DNA of 8,831 nt from Pseudomonadota bacterium (lineage in GTDB: Bacteria; Pseudomonadota; Gammaproteobacteria; Burkholderiales; Burkholderiaceae_C): positions 1-8,831 of the forward strand of contig JAEZLX010000157.1 in assembly GCA_023415035.1 (NCBI GenBank), written 5' to 3'. A program made the position numbers and the translations under genes. Shown one piece after another: positions 7,433 through 8,831 of the stretch (position 1 is the stretch's first letter; each line of letters begins with the position of its first letter). The notes under the pieces were generated by a model. It did no database searches. It was not told where the DNA came from and saw nothing but the letters and a program-made list of their open reading frames with translations.

Positions 7433-7573
7433 GACGGCGGGCAATCAGCGCTAGCCGTCGGGGTGGGCAAAGGGAGCGTGTTGTCCCTTTGGCCTGGAAG
7501 CAAGAGATTGCTTCCGTTGGGTACCGGCATTCCCCTGCAGGGAACCGCCGGTGATGGCCTGCATCAAACAGGC
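7394..7573 (-). ncRNA. Putative structured small RNA or leader: five hairpins plus terminator
   Basis: In - strand order five stems follow one another: GCCTG/CAGGC (7573-7569 with 7561-7557); ACCGGC/GCCGGT plus an inner GGGAA or TTCCC arm (7552-7523, 11 pairs in all); GGAAGCAA/TTGCTTCC with a 4-nt loop (7515-7496, perfect 8 bp); CAAAGGGA/TCCCTTTG (7491-7468, perfect 8 bp, 8-nt loop); and GACGGC/GCCGTC (7459-7433). The terminator stem at 7432-7404 comes directly after. Unpaired linkers include a C-rich CCCACCCC (7467-7460). No reading frame here looks protein-coding. The predicted start from the promoter at 7580-7608 falls at the first base of the first stem. It could be a stand-alone trans-acting RNA or an attenuated leader of the DUF349 gene, whose ATG lies about 75 nt beyond. 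I do not recognise it as 6S, SRP, RNase P or tmRNA. Strand choice rests on the T-rich tail. Existence is inferred from structure only. Confidence 0.5.
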
Positions 7574-7579
7574 AGGGAA

Positions 7580-7608
7580 AGCTTATCGCTGCCACACGGC
7601 CCGATCAA
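7580..7608 (-). promoter_or_regulatory. Possible sigma70 promoter of the small RNA
   Basis: On the - strand, TTGATC (7608-7603, 4 of 6 to TTGACA) is 17 nt from TAAGCT (7585-7580, 3 of 6 to TATAAT). The expected start, about 7573, coincides with the first base of the first hairpin. The hexamers are mediocre; position and spacing are the main support. Confidence 0.35.
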
Positions 7609-7794
7609 GTGCCGCACATCGGTTATGCCATGGTGATTTTCTATCGGCACGCGCAACCCGCTTGAACACATTTTTCGGCATATCCGCCACGCATCGACGC
7701 GGGTGGCGAGCCGACAAACGGGTCCTGCCGGGCGTTTCCCGAAAGCCTGCCGGTTCGCAGGGACTTGGATCGACATGCGCGAATCCACTTCAAG
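7609..7794. other. Intergenic stretch with no recognised feature
   Basis: Between the small-RNA promoter and the AT-rich island I see no convincing gene, strong hairpin or repeat. Frames open across it on either strand lack a ribosome site and have arginine/proline/cysteine-rich compositions typical of chance frames. Confidence 0.5.
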
Positions 7795-7863
7795 TTTTTA
7801 TACGAAAATACGTATTAAAAATTAATTTCTATATTTGACTTGGCATTAGTTAGTCCATAACAT
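7795..7863 (+). promoter_or_regulatory. AT-rich island with UP-like region and sigma70 promoter for the lytic transglycosylase
   Basis: TTGACT (7835-7840, 5 of 6 to the -35 consensus) is 17 nt from TAACAT (7858-7863, 4 of 6 to the -10), giving a start near 7870. Upstream, 7795-7834 is almost pure A/T in an otherwise GC-rich window, as in an UP element. It contains two perfect 10-bp palindromes, AATACGTATT (7807-7816) and AAATTAATTT (7819-7828), with centres 12 bp apart, which could be operator sites. Confidence 0.55.
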
Positions 7864-7867
7864 CCGC

Positions 7868-7995
7868 CAGCTTTACCTGAGGGTAAACCCCCAAACGCTG
7901 CCGAAAACGGCTAAGTCGCGCGTGATGGCCCCACACACCGCGATGGCGTCCCAATCCACTCCAGCGGAGCCGAAAGGCTTGCGCCCCGGGGCAAG
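7868..7995 (+). promoter_or_regulatory. Structured 5' leader of the lytic transglycosylase gene
   Basis: The predicted leader runs about 140 nt from near 7870 to the ATG at 8010. It contains TTTACC/GGTAAA (7872-7887) enclosed by CAGC/GCTG (7868-7871 with 7897-7900), an AGCC-GAAA-GGCT stem with a GNRA loop (7968-7979), and CTTGC/GCAAG (7978-7995) ending just before the Shine-Dalgarno. The last two overlap slightly and could be mutually exclusive. It does not match any riboswitch consensus I know, including the c-di-GMP and c-di-AMP classes. A regulatory role is an inference. Confidence 0.3.
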
Positions 7996-7996
7996 A

Positions 7997-8002
7997 AAGG
8001 AA
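7997..8002 (+). promoter_or_regulatory. Shine-Dalgarno of the lytic transglycosylase
   Basis: AAGGAA sits 7 nt before ATG 8010 and is the best ribosome site in the region. It fixes the start over later in-frame ATG codons at 8046 and 8085. Confidence 0.7.
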
Positions 8003-8009
8003 CGACGAG

Positions 8010-8831
8010 ATGACAGCGACCTCAACCACGGCTTCCGCCCAAGGGATGGCGGAAGCCCCAGCCAGGAAGGTTCTTCCGACCATCATGGCCGATACCGTGC
8101 GCGGTTTCGTGCACACCACACGCAGCAGCGCTGCCGCGCTGGGCGTGGCCACCGCCGTGGCCACCATTGCCCTGCTCGCCAACCCGGATCTGCGCCAGCG
8201 CGGCGAACAGACCCTGCTCGACTGGCTGCAGCAGCGCCAGCAGACCGTGGCCACGCCCGAGATTCCGGCCGAACCCATGGCGGCCGAGCGCGCCACTGCC
8301 GCCCTGCCCCATGCCCTGCCCGAGCAGCAGGCCAAGGTGACGCAGTGGCTCAGCCGCAAGTACCGTGTGGCACAGGAGCCTCTGAGCGTGCTGGTGGCCG
8401 AGGCCTTCGAGGTCAGCCGCGTCGTCAAGATCGATCCCACGCTCATCCTCGCGGTCATGGCGATCGAGTCGCGTTTCAACCCCTTTGCACAGAGCCCCGT
8501 GGGCGCGCAAGGCCTGATGCAGGTGCTCACCCGGGTGCACACCGACAAGTATGAGCACTTCGGCGGCCAGCTCGCCGCCTTCGACCCGGTGGCCAACCTG
8601 CGCGTGGGCGCCAAGGTCCTGCAGGAGTGCATCCAGCGCGCCGGCTCGATCGAGGGGGGCCTGCGCCTGTACGTCGGCGCGGTCACCACCAGCGGCACCG
8701 ACTACATCAACAAGGTGATGGCCGAGCACCTGCGCCTGCAAAGCGTCGCCCAGGGCAAGCCCATGCCGACCACCTTCCCGGTCTACCGGCCCGCGCCCGC
8801 CCCCCCCCCCCCGGCCCCATCGGGGCCGACC
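8010..8831 (+). CDS. Membrane-anchored lytic transglycosylase, SLT domain (3' end outside window)
   Basis: The frame is open from ATG 8010 to the last base, 274 residues with no stop in the window. Lytic transglycosylases cleave the MurNAc-GlcNAc bond of peptidoglycan, forming 1,6-anhydro-MurNAc ends. Residues about 39-57 (SSAAALGVATAVATIALLA) look like a membrane anchor, placing the rest in the periplasm. The SLT domain covers about 125-245: catalytic Glu153 in AIESRFNPFA, then SPVGAQGLMQVL (162-173). The usual third motif, AYNAG, reads LYVGA here (220-224), a variation I would expect in this subfamily. A proline/alanine tail (261-272) is encoded by a 13-C run, so the frame after base 8812 is uncertain. 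It has its own likely promoter and a good Shine-Dalgarno (7997-8002). Together with the L,D-transpeptidase at the left end, it gives the window two peptidoglycan-modifying enzymes. Confidence 0.9.
   Translation, partial: MTATSTTASAQGMAEAPARKVLPTIMADTVRGFVHTTRSSAAALGVATAVATIALLANPDLRQRGEQTLLDWLQQRQQTVATPEIPAEPMAAERATAALPHALPEQQAKVTQWLSRKYRVAQEPLSVLVAEAFEVSRVVKIDPTLILAVMAIESRFNPFAQSPVGAQGLMQVLTRVHTDKYEHFGGQLAAFDPVANLRVGAKVLQECIQRAGSIEGGLRLYVGAVTTSGTDYINKVMAEHLRLQSVAQGKPMPTTFPVYRPAPAPPPPAPSGPT
8800..8812 (+). repeat. Homopolymeric tract of 13 C inside a coding sequence
   Basis: Thirteen consecutive C lie in the proline-coding tail of the lytic transglycosylase. Tracts this long are prone to slipped-strand mispairing and to sequencing or assembly length errors. 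One base gained or lost would shift the frame of the C-terminus only, since the SLT domain ends about 45 codons earlier. Confidence 0.95.

Noticed and set aside
5389..7434. Open + strand frame of 681 codons opposite the DUF349 gene
   Set aside because: It is the GC-rich antisense shadow of the real gene. It is rich in Leu, Arg, Gly and His without domains, has no ribosome site, and runs through the terminator hairpin.
7394..7573. 6S RNA as identity of the hairpin array
   Set aside because: The length fits, but 6S is a single rod with a large central bubble and paired ends. Here there are separate hairpins and an independent terminator stem.
7380..7595. Possible 71-residue - strand protein across the hairpin array
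   Set aside because: Its sequence is dictated by the hairpin arms, it has no ribosome site, and its stop lies beyond the terminator.
7551..7838. Possible 95-residue + strand protein in the intergenic region
   Set aside because: There is no Shine-Dalgarno, the composition is unlike a protein, and the end runs into the AT-rich promoter island.
7870..8009. c-di-GMP or c-di-AMP riboswitch before the transglycosylase
   Set aside because: None of the conserved core motifs of these classes that I know is present, apart from a generic GNRA hairpin.
7922..8554. Open + strand frame of 210 codons overlapping the start of the transglycosylase
   Set aside because: It is an out-of-frame shadow with an Arg/Ala/His-rich product. 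The true gene is in another frame and lacks a stop only because the window ends.
7850..8698. Open - strand frame of 282 codons opposite the lytic transglycosylase
   Set aside because: The sense strand has a clear SLT domain with Glu153 and a good Shine-Dalgarno. The antisense product is Arg/Ser/Ala-rich with no motif.

Overview
The window reads as chromosomal DNA from a GC-rich Gram-negative bacterium, most likely a betaproteobacterium of the order Burkholderiales and perhaps Comamonadaceae. This is an inference from three things: GC-rich third codon positions, an lpxH gene (so a lipid A outer membrane), and the order L,D-transpeptidase, two cyclophilins, lpxH. No mobile element, phage gene, CRISPR array, tRNA or rRNA was seen.

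Left part (1-4668, + strand): six tightly packed genes, very probably one operon. They are the 3' end of a gene with an NTF2-like C-terminus, an L,D-transpeptidase with a similar C-terminal domain, a secreted cyclophilin (PpiA type), a cytoplasmic cyclophilin (PpiB type), lpxH, and an MtfA-type zinc peptidase. Junctions are TGATG, a 2-nt gap, a 5-nt gap with the Shine-Dalgarno sequence next to the previous stop, ATGA, and a 19-nt gap. The first five act on or feed the cell envelope: peptidoglycan cross-linking or protein attachment, periplasmic folding, and lipid A synthesis. MtfA is the outlier.

Middle (4738-7317, - strand): a long helical DUF349-family protein, convergent with mtfA. It has three DUF349-like repeats and a disordered Arg/Gly-rich segment near the C-terminus.

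Right part (7318-8831): a non-coding region of about 690 bases, then a membrane-anchored lytic transglycosylase that runs off the window. The non-coding region holds the most interesting signal. Five consecutive hairpins plus a 12-bp terminator stem lie on the - strand, and a possible promoter is placed so that transcription would start at the first stem. This looks like a small structured RNA of about 180 nt that I cannot assign to a known family. Next to it is an AT-rich island with two 10-bp palindromes and a sigma70-like promoter for the transglycosylase, followed by a structured leader of about 140 nt. The transglycosylase gene carries a run of 13 C inside its coding sequence near the window end, which is either a slippage-prone tract or a sequencing problem.
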